The notes under the pieces are model-generated. The model did no database searches, was not told where the DNA came from, and saw only the letters and a list, made by a program, of their open reading frames with translations. Shown piece by piece: positions 51,501 to 60,216 of a stretch of DNA of 64,000 nt; within the stretch, counting starts at the first letter, position 1, and every line of letters starts with the position of its first letter. Origin of the DNA: Mesorhizobium_K quangtriensis (GTDB lineage: Bacteria > Pseudomonadota > Alphaproteobacteria > Rhizobiales > Rhizobiaceae). Made by a program: the position numbers and the translations under genes. The stretch covers positions 541,418-605,417 of the forward strand of contig NZ_JBEBMF010000004.1 in NCBI RefSeq assembly GCF_040081925.1, given 5' to 3'.

Positions 51501-54500
51501 TCGAGCTCTGGCTTTGGCAGGCCCTGCACAAACATGCGATCCGATTGCGCGATACCCCTGACAATGTCGAAACGGGCCGCGGATCCTCGGGCATCCGCGC
51601 ATGGAATGGCAAATTCTCCAAGAAGTTTACAACGCTGCTTGAAGCACGCGGTCTCAAGCAATGGCTCAAAGGCGACTTTGCCAGTTCAGTTGGCCCAGCG
51701 CTGCGCGATGTGTTTTCGCCGAACGTCACCGGCGATTTCTATGTGCAGGGCGCGAAAGTCGCGCTTGAGCTAAATCCCGCCACTCAGTGGATTCGCTGCG
51801 AGCGCTGCACGACGGTATCGCCACGCAACGCCCTGATCGGCGACCGCTGCACGAGTTGCACCGGAAACGCGCATCCCATCGACCCAGCGCACGATCCAGT
51901 GTTTCGAAGCAGAAAGGCGTTTTTCCGCAGGCTGTGGGAGAGGCTGATCGATCCCGCCGACGGTTATGCTCCACACCAACTGATCGCCGAGGAGCATTCG
52001 GCCGCTCTCAACGATAGCGGCATGGCCAACGCGATGTCGCGAAACGAGGCCTACGAACTTCGATTCCAGGATATTCCGATCGAGCAGGATGGGCAGGTGG
52101 GTGCGCCCATCGATATCCTGAGTTGCACGACCACGATGGAGGTTGGCATCGATATTGGCGGGTTGACTGCGGTCGCCCTCCGGAACGTCCCGCCGGGACG
52201 AGCGAACTATCAACAGCGTGCCGGTCGCGCCGGCCGACGTGGCGCCGGGCTTTCGACCGTCATTATGTTCTGCGGCGCGGACAGTCACGACCAAACCTAC
52301 TATCGCGACCCTGCACCGATCGTGGCGGGGCCGGCGCCAGACCCGATCCTCAATCTCGACAACGTGGTTATTGCGAAGCGCCAAGCGTTCGGGTTCTTGA
52401 TCGGCCGCTTCCAACAGGATCGGATCGATGACGTCTCTAGTGCCTCGGACGTCTTTTCGTCCCTTGGCTCCGTCTCCGATTTTGTCAACGGCGCTGAGGA
52501 CAGCTTTTCCCTGGCCGGGCTGCGAGCCTGGCTGTCGTTCAATCAGGGATCGCTCGAATCCGACATCGAGCGCTTATTCACGCAATCCTGCCCAGCGCTC
52601 GATCCCAAGGGTGTGCTGGATGACCTTCCGCGAGTACTCGAGGAGGCCCTCATCAAACCGGATGAGGAAATCCCGGCGGAGCCCGTAGCCGCGGCTGACG
52701 TGGACGATGATTATTCGGATGAGATCTTGGAGGATGGGAGCGAAGAGGACGTTCCTCCCGTCAAAGATGGGCGTCTCCTCGACCGATTATTCGCCGAGGG
52801 ATTGCTCCCCAAATATGCGTTCCCGACCGATGTCGCCGCTTTCAGCGTCTTTGAGGACGACACCGATCCCTGGCGCCCCAAGCGTCGATATTCACCGCAG
52901 CAAGCGCTCAACGCGGCGCTCAGTCAGTATGCGCCAGGTCATGAGGTCTGGGTCGACGGTAAGCGCTTCCTGTCCCTCGGCATCTACGCCGAGCGTGATA
53001 GTGACAGGCTCGACGCCTACCGTGCTCGCAAGCTCTATTATCAGTGCAGAGTCTGCAACTACGCCGATCTTTTGGATTGGTCCGACGGCTATGTTGACCA
53101 GACCCGAGACTGTCCGGCCTGCAGCGGCCGGGCCACGTTGGGGCCGGCGCGGCGCTGGGTTCGGCCGCCCGGCTTCTCGCATCCTCCGACCATAACCGCG
53201 CTCCCTCCGGATTTCGACGCCGGGATGCGTCTGCGCCCAACAAAGGCGACTCTTGACTCCATGACATTCACGCCGGGCTCGCGCATCGGTGGCGCGACTT
53301 GGTCGCTGGGGACGAGTTGGGAGGCATGGAGCGAGAGTAAGAATCTCGTCGTCACCAATCGCGGATCCCTTGATGCGGCGAATCCGGCATTCAACTACTG
53401 CACGCAGTGCGGCCGGATTGAGCCTGCGAATTTTGATCCCACGATGCGACAGCTTTTCGGCAAGCAGCCGCATGACAGGCCACGGCCCAGGCGCCCCAAG
53501 GAGCCCGAACAGTGTACGGGCTCGGTGCTGAAGATCGTCCTTGGAAACGAGTTTAGGACCGATGTCGCAGTGTTTCGTCTGGGGCTGCCGGCCGGCTGGC
53601 GGTTTGATCCGGATCGGCCTTCCACCGTCATCGCAGCGCGATCAGCAGTCGAAGCCCTCCGCCGCGCGGCTTGCCAACTTGAAGATCTTGAGCCCAACGA
53701 TATCGATGGGGACTTCCGGTTTGCTCCAGCGAGCGGCGATCAACAGTTCATTGACCTCTATCTCTATGATCAGGCAGCCGGTGGCGCCGGCTTCGTGAAG
53801 GCAGCCTCCAAAGACCCGAGCCGGTTGGTGAAACGTGCAATCGAACTCCTCGATGACTGCACCTGCGACGACAGCTGCTACCAATGCCTACGGTCGTATA
53901 AGAACCGGTTCGACCATGCGATGTTCGATCGCTTCATCGGCAGTGATCTGCTGAAGGCCTGCTTCGCGGGGCAACCTCTCAACATTGCTGAGAATCGTGA
54001 AGACGAGGCGCTCGATCGGCTGGGTCGCGACCTCCTGGAAAGCGATGCGAAGTTTACTCGGGTCGACGGAGGACTCGTCGAGGAAGATGGCCGGATAATC
54101 TGCCTATCGCACCCCTTCATCGATGGCGAGCCGTGCTCGTCGCGAGCTCGGGCGCTCGCCAATGGCCAGGGAGTGGCGGCCGTCGACATCCTGATGGTCC
54201 TGCGCGCCCTACCGATCGCAACCAATATCGCGCTTGTCGGACCAGTGACCACAAGCGCGAACACCCTCGCACTCGATCCTAACGGGACGCCTGAGCTTGA
54301 TGCAGCGATGATCAACGCAGGCAATCTAGCCGGCGATTCCGGAACGCAAAAATACGCTGTCGCTGGTGCGGAGACCAACGATCTCCTTTTCCGCGTCAGA
54401 GGAAATATGCTCAGCGGCAAGAATGGAGATGGTCAAGGCCACGCGGTGCCGAGCGGTGCTCTCTGTCTGTTCAGACCTTCGAGCGACGCACCGGGCAAAA

Positions 54501-54709
54501 CGGACATCTGTCTCCTTCGCCGCACCGATGGAAAGGCTTTCGGATCGACGAGTGCCGAATGGACGGTGGGCATTCTCCAGCCCGCAGGCACGGACGGTAT
54601 GCGCATCCGATATCGGGCGGCTTCTCAGCATATGGAATGCGTGAGTGAACTGGTAGTGCCTGCGACTGCAGTCGAAGTGCTTGCTCGATTTGTAAAGGTT
54701 GTTGATTGA
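48551..54709 (+). CDS. DruE-like giant helicase with DUF1998, 2,052 residues
   Basis: The superfamily 2 helicase has Walker A TGTGSGKT (residues 111 to 118), DEAH at 340 to 343, and second-lobe motifs GIDIGG (about 1199) and QQRAGRAGRRG (about 1221). The C-terminal DUF1998 part ends in CTCDDSCYQC (from 1770). Many CxxC pairs dot the protein (CANPDC, CPRCG, CERC, CRVC, CPAC), suggesting several zinc ribbons. Size and layout match DruE. It starts with GTG at 48551, 87 bp after druA, and its stop overlaps the next start. Probably unwinds or senses foreign DNA. Confidence 0.85.
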   Translation: MRTEIEHMREALASYIEATYHLSDPKVVALRRKLLTDHGVAQTPFIESTPSYAGHRKYADLSLPKGVSAFLTDLAEKAEDLLFNPPYEHQAEALEHTTRSDAAGSGIVVTTGTGSGKTESFLLPVLARLADEALNRKAHFETRAVRALLLYPMNALVNDQLGRLRNLFGAPSVRRAFKSAGGRPAKFGRYTGRTLYPGFRSADRDRDRLKTLGYYLKIEDAARAGSTKDQELVETLRAKGRWPGKPDSFIGAYDGLRNWYGNSGQHWEDANGQPARAIEQLDDPELLTRHEIQEACPDLLVTNYSMLEYMLLRPLEREIFGETRAYFEAHPEEKFLLILDEAHLYRGANGTEVAYLIRRLLDRLGLPPSRVIFIATSASFSNDERAKEFVAGLCGLEPKVIRRLIGSKHAVDVAGAGSADLAHQLANVPLDALHSPDLRERSSVVAPLAAERSDLSGSRVTLKRIDSGPEAASVTVGGLDLRGRRFEEVVVVEAKGEARSQEPFLILDTVSSLQGRVSVARCYPLGEADAEGFRNAADDLPAALYEILAPLPVVGRLRNITSGAENPADPVDVPGAAWAVTELPGALFTNTSNGVSATDALLELASLAKPAPDKPPLLPARVHMLFRGLPGLWACANPDCDQIDPAYRGGPTGKLYSEPRRSCDCGSQVLELHSCRSCGLSVARANIGAPAGTEHLWQDNGYAYAGDTGLIEPVHVCLEDPKPQVAGTVRPVYLDLATGKIDGGGTFVREVWLAPLLGSKLFEKCPRCGANCDPSSSNGISDLQTKGEQPFQELISVQVLEQPPRPDSDTPLQGRKALVFSDGRQTASRLAGTLKTFSFRDSLRPLLLAGMTALKQPAFTPSLDDAPLAIALGGARHGVRLRPSGAEDGRMDRAGRRAVGLIGSPDADAEDFRQLTNQTSADTPLSVFQSIYAVLQDEHTGIFPLALATLKAKLTRIEADKLNAAVALPTIPRLSDEEARAALIELWLWQALHKHAIRLRDTPDNVETGRGSSGIRAWNGKFSKKFTTLLEARGLKQWLKGDFASSVGPALRDVFSPNVTGDFYVQGAKVALELNPATQWIRCERCTTVSPRNALIGDRCTSCTGNAHPIDPAHDPVFRSRKAFFRRLWERLIDPADGYAPHQLIAEEHSAALNDSGMANAMSRNEAYELRFQDIPIEQDGQVGAPIDILSCTTTMEVGIDIGGLTAVALRNVPPGRANYQQRAGRAGRRGAGLSTVIMFCGADSHDQTYYRDPAPIVAGPAPDPILNLDNVVIAKRQAFGFLIGRFQQDRIDDVSSASDVFSSLGSVSDFVNGAEDSFSLAGLRAWLSFNQGSLESDIERLFTQSCPALDPKGVLDDLPRVLEEALIKPDEEIPAEPVAAADVDDDYSDEILEDGSEEDVPPVKDGRLLDRLFAEGLLPKYAFPTDVAAFSVFEDDTDPWRPKRRYSPQQALNAALSQYAPGHEVWVDGKRFLSLGIYAERDSDRLDAYRARKLYYQCRVCNYADLLDWSDGYVDQTRDCPACSGRATLGPARRWVRPPGFSHPPTITALPPDFDAGMRLRPTKATLDSMTFTPGSRIGGATWSLGTSWEAWSESKNLVVTNRGSLDAANPAFNYCTQCGRIEPANFDPTMRQLFGKQPHDRPRPRRPKEPEQCTGSVLKIVLGNEFRTDVAVFRLGLPAGWRFDPDRPSTVIAARSAVEALRRAACQLEDLEPNDIDGDFRFAPASGDQQFIDLYLYDQAAGGAGFVKAASKDPSRLVKRAIELLDDCTCDDSCYQCLRSYKNRFDHAMFDRFIGSDLLKACFAGQPLNIAENREDEALDRLGRDLLESDAKFTRVDGGLVEEDGRIICLSHPFIDGEPCSSRARALANGQGVAAVDILMVLRALPIATNIALVGPVTTSANTLALDPNGTPELDAAMINAGNLAGDSGTQKYAVAGAETNDLLFRVRGNMLSGKNGDGQGHAVPSGALCLFRPSSDAPGKTDICLLRRTDGKAFGSTSAEWTVGILQPAGTDGMRIRYRAASQHMECVSELVVPATAVEVLARFVKVVD

Positions 54710-56430
54710 TGGCGTTGTTCATCCCGCCAATCGATCCGGACACGATCGAGCATGGATCAGAGGCCGACATCGCGCGAGCAATGCAAGCCAGCCTCGGCGC
54801 CGGCTTCATTGTCATGCATTCCCTCCCATGGGCAAATGCTGCCCGCGACGATCTCGCCGCGCCTGCTCGCGAGGGAGAGGCCGACTTCCTGATCCTTCAC
54901 CGTCAGCACGGCGTGCTTGTTCTGGAAGTCAAGGGCGGCGAGATCGAGGTCAGGCAGCGTCGCTGGTTTCGGCGCAAGAAGAGTGGTGTCGAGGAAATCA
55001 AAGACCCGGTTCGACAGGCGTCCCGAAGCAAATGGGCCCTGAGGAAGCGTGTCGAACTGATATGCGGGAGAGCTCTCGTCGAGCGAGTGACGTGGGGCAC
55101 GGCGGTTGCGTTTCCCCATTGCGTGTTCAAGGGCGAGGCACCGACAGATCTTCCCATCGAGGCCGTGCTCTCGATCGACGACATGGCCGACCTTGAGGCA
55201 GGATTGACGCGGGTCTATAAGGCCAACGGTGCCTTCAAACCCGAGCTCTCGATTGAAGATCTCGAGGCGGTGCGTAAGGCGCTAGCGCCAGAGTTCCGCA
55301 TCTACGAACCGCTCAGTGTGAGCCTGTCCGCCAATGAGGCGACGCTTGCTCGCCTGACCCGTCAGCAACTTCAGGTCTTGCGCGGGTTCGAGACCAATCC
55401 TCGTGCGATCATCGAAGGCGTCGCCGGATCGGGCAAAACGCTCCTGGCCATGCAGCGCGCACGGTCCTTCGCGGGCGCGGGCCACCGAGTGTTGTTTACC
55501 TGTTTCAACTCTGAACTCGCAAAGTGGATTCGGGAACAGTTCGCCGACGAGTTCGTGGAGAATGGGGGACGCATCAGGGTCGAGAACTTCCATCGCCTCG
55601 CCGCCGACCTTTGCCGAGAGGCTGGTATCGAATTCAATGCGAATGCCGCCGAGCCTCAGAAGTGGTGGGACGAACTGGCGCCTGATCTGCTCGCGCAGGC
55701 GGCAATGGACCTCTATAGCGATGGACCGCCGTTTACTGCACTCGTGGTCGATGAGGCGCAGGACTTTTCGCCCGGCTGGTGGGACGCGCTTGAGTATCTC
55801 CTCGAGGAGAACGGTCCGGTTTGGGCATTTCTTGATACCGCGCAGAGCCTACGTCGCGAGCCGGTGGATCCGCCCGTTAGGGGTGCGTTCCGCTTCGAGC
55901 TAGACATTAACTGCCGGAACACGCGCCGAATCGTCACCTGCGCCACCGCCGCGACCAACATAGCCTCCCTACCGTTCGAGACGGCACCCCTCGGGAGGCC
56001 TCCGAAGATCATTACTCCCCCTAACGCCGCATCGATCGCCGGACTGATCCAGGGAGAACTGCGTTCGCTATTGAAAGAGCACCGCCTCACTTCGCGTCAA
56101 ATCGCCATTCTCGGTCCAACGGCCAAGGGAAAGGGTCCACTCGCAAACGTCCGTGATGTTGACGAAGTGTCGCTCGTCGAAGACGCTGGGAGCTGGCGCG
56201 AGGGCGGCGGTATCTTGGTGACGACCGCGCGCAGTTTTAAGGGGCTCGAGGCCGACGTGGTCGTGCTTGCCGATTTTTCGGGGCTCGGTGGCCTCTTCAC
56301 GGTTTGCGATCTCTATGTCGCCCTGACGCGTGCTCGTTCGCATCTGATCATAGTGGCGCACGACCGATCGTCGCGCGAACAACTGGATGATGCGATCGCG
56401 GCGGCTGTGGCCCTCGGCTCCGACGAATGA
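54709..56430 (+). CDS. NERD nuclease plus SF1 (UvrD-like) helicase fusion, 573 residues
   Basis: The N-terminal NERD domain has E57-ADF and E73-V-K75 in EVKGGEIEV, the D-to-ExK arrangement of nuclease-related domains. The C-terminal helicase has Walker A GVAGSGKT (237 to 244), Walker B VVDEAQD (346 to 352), DINCRNTRRIV and the late YVALTRARSHLIIVA motif. The start ATG 54709 overlaps the helicase stop (TGATG). It may process ends made by the larger helicase. Such NERD-helicase fusions occur in defence islands. Confidence 0.88.
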   Translation: MALFIPPIDPDTIEHGSEADIARAMQASLGAGFIVMHSLPWANAARDDLAAPAREGEADFLILHRQHGVLVLEVKGGEIEVRQRRWFRRKKSGVEEIKDPVRQASRSKWALRKRVELICGRALVERVTWGTAVAFPHCVFKGEAPTDLPIEAVLSIDDMADLEAGLTRVYKANGAFKPELSIEDLEAVRKALAPEFRIYEPLSVSLSANEATLARLTRQQLQVLRGFETNPRAIIEGVAGSGKTLLAMQRARSFAGAGHRVLFTCFNSELAKWIREQFADEFVENGGRIRVENFHRLAADLCREAGIEFNANAAEPQKWWDELAPDLLAQAAMDLYSDGPPFTALVVDEAQDFSPGWWDALEYLLEENGPVWAFLDTAQSLRREPVDPPVRGAFRFELDINCRNTRRIVTCATAATNIASLPFETAPLGRPPKIITPPNAASIAGLIQGELRSLLKEHRLTSRQIAILGPTAKGKGPLANVRDVDEVSLVEDAGSWREGGGILVTTARSFKGLEADVVVLADFSGLGGLFTVCDLYVALTRARSHLIIVAHDRSSREQLDDAIAAAVALGSDE

Positions 56431-57377
56431 GCAAGGGTTCACTATGGGCGGCAGTCCTACACCTCGACACTGAAGAGGCACTGCCAGGCAGCGTATTAAG
56501 GCACATCCGCGACGCAATCCGGGAGGGGGGTTTTGTCAGTCGCGGCCGCATCACCAGCGGGATAAAGGAGGCCTATCGCCCTCTAGGCATCGCCGAAGAC
56601 ACTTTGCGCGTAGCGATCGACGATGCGATCGGCGTGCTCATGCGGTCTGGAGATATCGATGAACTAGCGACCGGTGCCGGGCGTGGATATGCGCCGACCA
56701 CTCCGCGGCGTTTGGTGTGGGGCGGCGCCGACAATGTGGTACTCGGTGCGGTGGCGCTCAGTTCTAGCGATCCGATCAGGCGCTTGCCGGTGGATGACAA
56801 AATGGAATTGATCGCGACGCCTCTCCACGTCGAATTAGGTCGACCAGCGTGGCGGGATGCCCTGGTTGAACTGGGAGGATCGGACCAGCCCCAGGATGAT
56901 GCCAAGGCACTCAGCGAGTACGCTCGAGCGCTGGCGAGCTCGGGCGAGCGGTATTCTCTTGATGAACCGCAGAACCTGGCGGTCCTGAGCGGATCAGGAG
57001 CCTACTTTGGCACGGCGGACGGCCCGAGCGGGCGGTGGGCTCGCGCGGACGGTGACGGATGCTTTGCAGCCACGATCAGCGGAGGGTATCGAAAGCGCCG
57101 GGTCATTTTGGTGATTGAGAATGGAAAGGCAACAGTGTGGGAGCCTCCGACTCGCGACATCTGGCACTGGATTATCGTAGGCATCACGCTGTCCGCGGGA
57201 CAACCGGTCTGGGCTGTCAACAGAGAGGCAGGGACGTTCGAATTCCTGACACCGCCACCGCGGCAAGTCGAGCGAGCTGCGTTGCTCACCGGCGATCAGT
57301 TCAACGCTTGGTCCTGGCGGCTCGACGATCAAGCGCGGGGCGTCATTGAGAGCCTGCTAGGCTCTCCTCGGACATAG
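56427..57377 (+). CDS. Hypothetical protein, 316 residues, last gene of the plus-strand run
   Basis: The N-terminal 90 residues look like a winged helix (VLRHIRDAIREGGFVSRGRI, IAEDTLRVAIDDAIGVLMRS). The rest is beta-rich (FAATISGGYRKRRVILVIEN, IWHWIIVGITLSAGQPVWAV). No family is recognised. It overlaps the helicase-fusion gene by four bases, and its last 35 bases overlap the convergent SNF2-like gene. A DNA-binding regulator or adaptor is a reasonable guess, not a finding. Confidence 0.7.
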   Translation: MSKGSLWAAVLHLDTEEALPGSVLRHIRDAIREGGFVSRGRITSGIKEAYRPLGIAEDTLRVAIDDAIGVLMRSGDIDELATGAGRGYAPTTPRRLVWGGADNVVLGAVALSSSDPIRRLPVDDKMELIATPLHVELGRPAWRDALVELGGSDQPQDDAKALSEYARALASSGERYSLDEPQNLAVLSGSGAYFGTADGPSGRWARADGDGCFAATISGGYRKRRVILVIENGKATVWEPPTRDIWHWIIVGITLSAGQPVWAVNREAGTFEFLTPPPRQVERAALLTGDQFNAWSWRLDDQARGVIESLLGSPRT

Positions 57378-60216
57378 TCCTGGGAACAAGCCAGAAATAC
57401 CGCCGCTTGCTCAACGCAGCTGCTTTCGAAACGCTACCGGCCGCTCCGGTGAGCCAAGCCCTGCGCGCGGCGCTTGCCCTCTCACTGATTTCGACCGCCA
57501 GCTTTGCCCCACGCACCGCCGCCTGGTTGAAAACCAGCTTCTGATCTAAAGCTTCGGCATTTGCCAGTTCGGCTCGCGCCGCTTGGACATGCTGGAGTGC
57601 ATCTGCGTCGACCGCGAACAGGCGAGTTTCCACAGCGCCGTTGATGGAAACGAGCGCGCGCCCAAGCGCTTCCGACCCCCGTTTTTGTAGTTCCGCCTGT
57701 GCGGCCGCGCGAGCCTCTGCAATTTGCGGCTCGGCAAGAGATGATCGTCGCCGCGAAAGCTGTCGACCGCGTAACCCGTCATGTGACGGATCCAGGATCG
57801 CACCGGCAGCCGCCATCGCCGGTGCGAAGCTGCCCGGGTTCTCGACGAAAACGCTCATTAGGAACGCGGGCGGGCAGCGGTCGAGTAGCCAACGACGGTC
57901 GGCAGAGAGCGACGCATCAAGCGATCGGAGCGCGGTGTTTTGTGCATCCTGTTCGGGCTTCGACGCTTGAACGTCGATCGGGCCGATGATCCCATCCAAG
58001 TCCGGCGCCAAGGCATTGGAGAGATCGAGCACTGCAACTGCGATGAAAAGCCTCCTGCCTTCCCAGGCGAGGATCGGATGACCGGATGGGAATCCCACGA
58101 CGAACTCAGTCGTGAGGTCGCTCGATATGGGCTTTCTAGTGAGTGCATCGATTAATTGGTCGTGCAAGCTGCAGCCATGATCGAGGAAGTGCAGGCGGCG
58201 CTTCTGGCCGTCCTTTTGCTCTACATAGGTGTTGGGAGGGCATTCAATGGCCGTGCGTTTCGCGATGAAGGCCTGCCGATGCCAGGAACTCCGGTTGTCG
58301 ATGTCGGGAAGCGCCAATTCCGGTTCGCGACCATCACCTCTGTACCAGATGGTCTTGAAGCTCTGTTGGCCATGCTTTCCGCTGCGGATGTCGAAATACT
58401 CTTCGCGCGCGAGCTTCAGAAGGACGTCCAGACCTCGCTCGCGCCACTGGAACCAGTTGAGTTTTCGATCCTCGGCCTCGGCGGTGAGCGGGCACGCATA
58501 GTCGCGGTTGCGCAGACCAGCAGCTCTTTTTTCTGCGATCGTAGTACGGGGGCTAGGCGGCAGCTTGGTACTTTTCAGCCAATCATCTGCGGTTTCGCCG
58601 AGATTGCGCGCATATGATGTGGCGTCGCTCCAGGTCGCTCCGCGATCGCCTTCAGCCGCCGCGTTAATCGCCTTGCTGATAGCCTCCCACTCAGAGTCGT
58701 CCCAAACCTCGCTCCTCTCAAACACCTTCGTCGCCTCGAGCACCTCGAGGATTCGAGCCTCGATTGAGTTCTCCGTCACGATGGGGGTGATGGCGATGGT
58801 TCGACTCGATGGAACCCCTCGCGTCCCCAGGCGATCGATGCGGCCGATCCACTGCTGAATGTCCGGCGGCGACCACGGGAGCGCGAAGAAGATGATCTCG
58901 TCTGCGAATTGAAGATTGTGACCTTCACGAGCGTCGAGCGCGGCAACTAAGATATGCGCTTCCCCGCTGACGAAATCTTCGAGCGCGTCTTTGAGCAAGG
59001 CGACTTGAACTTCGAGTTCTTCGGCTGCTCGCATCACACGACGTTTTCGAGCCACCTTGGCATCGACGAGCTTTGTCAGTGCATCGTGAAGGTAGTCAGT
59101 GGTGGGATTATCCTCCGCGACGATCACGAGGCGAGCGTCGGGCTTGCTGGCGCGGACCTCTCGAACGTGGTCGACGAGTGCATCAAGCTTGGCGTCCCCC
59201 GGTTCGTCGCGTAGCACGGTCTCGATGCGCCGCCACGCATCTGCAACGGCTTGCGTCCGTTTGAGCGTTGAGAGTCGTTCACGAAGCGATTGCGGACTGC
59301 GACCGGCAACTTGCAGCAGCGCGTCCCGTTTGTAGTCGAGACCGGCCGCTTCGGCTGCCTCGAGATAGGCTCGAGTTGCTTTGGCGCGCTCGACGTCGCC
59401 GTCCGTTGGCGCGACGCGGATCGGTTGGTAGCGGCGCTGTGGCAAAGTGTCGGGGTAGTCGGTGCGTTGAGTTCGAATGAGCCGTCGGTAGAGGCCGTAG
59501 CTGTCGCCGACGGCTCGGCGGCGGGAGGCGTCGGCCAGTTCGCCGCGGAATCGGTCGAAGGCTGCCTGTTCGCGCTCCGAGAGTACCTCAAGGACATTGC
59601 GGCCTTCGGCCCGGGCAATTCGCGCAGCCTCCGGCTCAAGCAACTCCATGAGTTCGCCGCGCGTGCGCACCTGGTGAAGCGCCGGAGTGGCTGTCATCGC
59701 GATGACGTGCGGAATTGTGCGTGCGGCCGCGATCAGTTCATTGCGAACCGCGACCTGCAGTTTGGTAAACTCATCGACGAGGAGCATGTCGATCCTGTCG
59801 GCAGCGATCTTTCCGCCCGCCACGATTCGGCTCGGCCGGATGAGGCGCATAAGGAGATTACTGTTGGGTCCCCCCGACTCGCCGGCTTCGATCGCGATTG
59901 CATGGCCGCGCGCCAGCAACTCCTTTTCCCATTGCTCGACCAGGTCGTCGGGCACGACGAGCGCCACGTTGAACAGGCGGGAAGACTGCGCTGCAAGTGC
60001 GCGCATTACCATAATTGCCTGGACAGTCTTCCCAAGGCCGACTTCGTCGGCGAGCAACCAGCGACAGGCCGACGCAGTCAACATACGATGGACGCTATCG
60101 AGTTGATGCGGATAGGCGAACGCGCCCACCCCTAGCGCGCCAAGCAAAGCTTGATCGCGGTCGCAGCGGCGCGCTTCGGCATGGAGGTTAAGTAGAAGCC
60201 GATTGAAGTCGCTCAT
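57343..60216 (-). CDS. SNF2-like SF2 helicase/translocase, 957 residues
   Basis: Seen: Walker A DEVGLGKT (57 to 64), Walker B LVDEFTK in place of the usual DEAH (147 to 150), AMTATPAL (motif III), and the motif VI QQWIGRIDRLG (454 to 464). The second half has no recognised domain. Its N-terminus, PHQLDSVHRMLT and WLLADEVGLGKT, is like the SNF2-type helicases in DISARM and 7-deazaguanine systems. It overlaps its upstream neighbour by four bases, so the two are co-translated. Runs toward the DruA/DruE operon. Confidence 0.88.
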   Translation of the reverse strand: MSDFNRLLLNLHAEARRCDRDQALLGALGVGAFAYPHQLDSVHRMLTASACRWLLADEVGLGKTVQAIMVMRALAAQSSRLFNVALVVPDDLVEQWEKELLARGHAIAIEAGESGGPNSNLLMRLIRPSRIVAGGKIAADRIDMLLVDEFTKLQVAVRNELIAAARTIPHVIAMTATPALHQVRTRGELMELLEPEAARIARAEGRNVLEVLSEREQAAFDRFRGELADASRRRAVGDSYGLYRRLIRTQRTDYPDTLPQRRYQPIRVAPTDGDVERAKATRAYLEAAEAAGLDYKRDALLQVAGRSPQSLRERLSTLKRTQAVADAWRRIETVLRDEPGDAKLDALVDHVREVRASKPDARLVIVAEDNPTTDYLHDALTKLVDAKVARKRRVMRAAEELEVQVALLKDALEDFVSGEAHILVAALDAREGHNLQFADEIIFFALPWSPPDIQQWIGRIDRLGTRGVPSSRTIAITPIVTENSIEARILEVLEATKVFERSEVWDDSEWEAISKAINAAAEGDRGATWSDATSYARNLGETADDWLKSTKLPPSPRTTIAEKRAAGLRNRDYACPLTAEAEDRKLNWFQWRERGLDVLLKLAREEYFDIRSGKHGQQSFKTIWYRGDGREPELALPDIDNRSSWHRQAFIAKRTAIECPPNTYVEQKDGQKRRLHFLDHGCSLHDQLIDALTRKPISSDLTTEFVVGFPSGHPILAWEGRRLFIAVAVLDLSNALAPDLDGIIGPIDVQASKPEQDAQNTALRSLDASLSADRRWLLDRCPPAFLMSVFVENPGSFAPAMAAAGAILDPSHDGLRGRQLSRRRSSLAEPQIAEARAAAQAELQKRGSEALGRALVSINGAVETRLFAVDADALQHVQAARAELANAEALDQKLVFNQAAVRGAKLAVEISERASAARRAWLTGAAGSVSKAAALSKRRYFWLVPRTMSEESLAGSQ

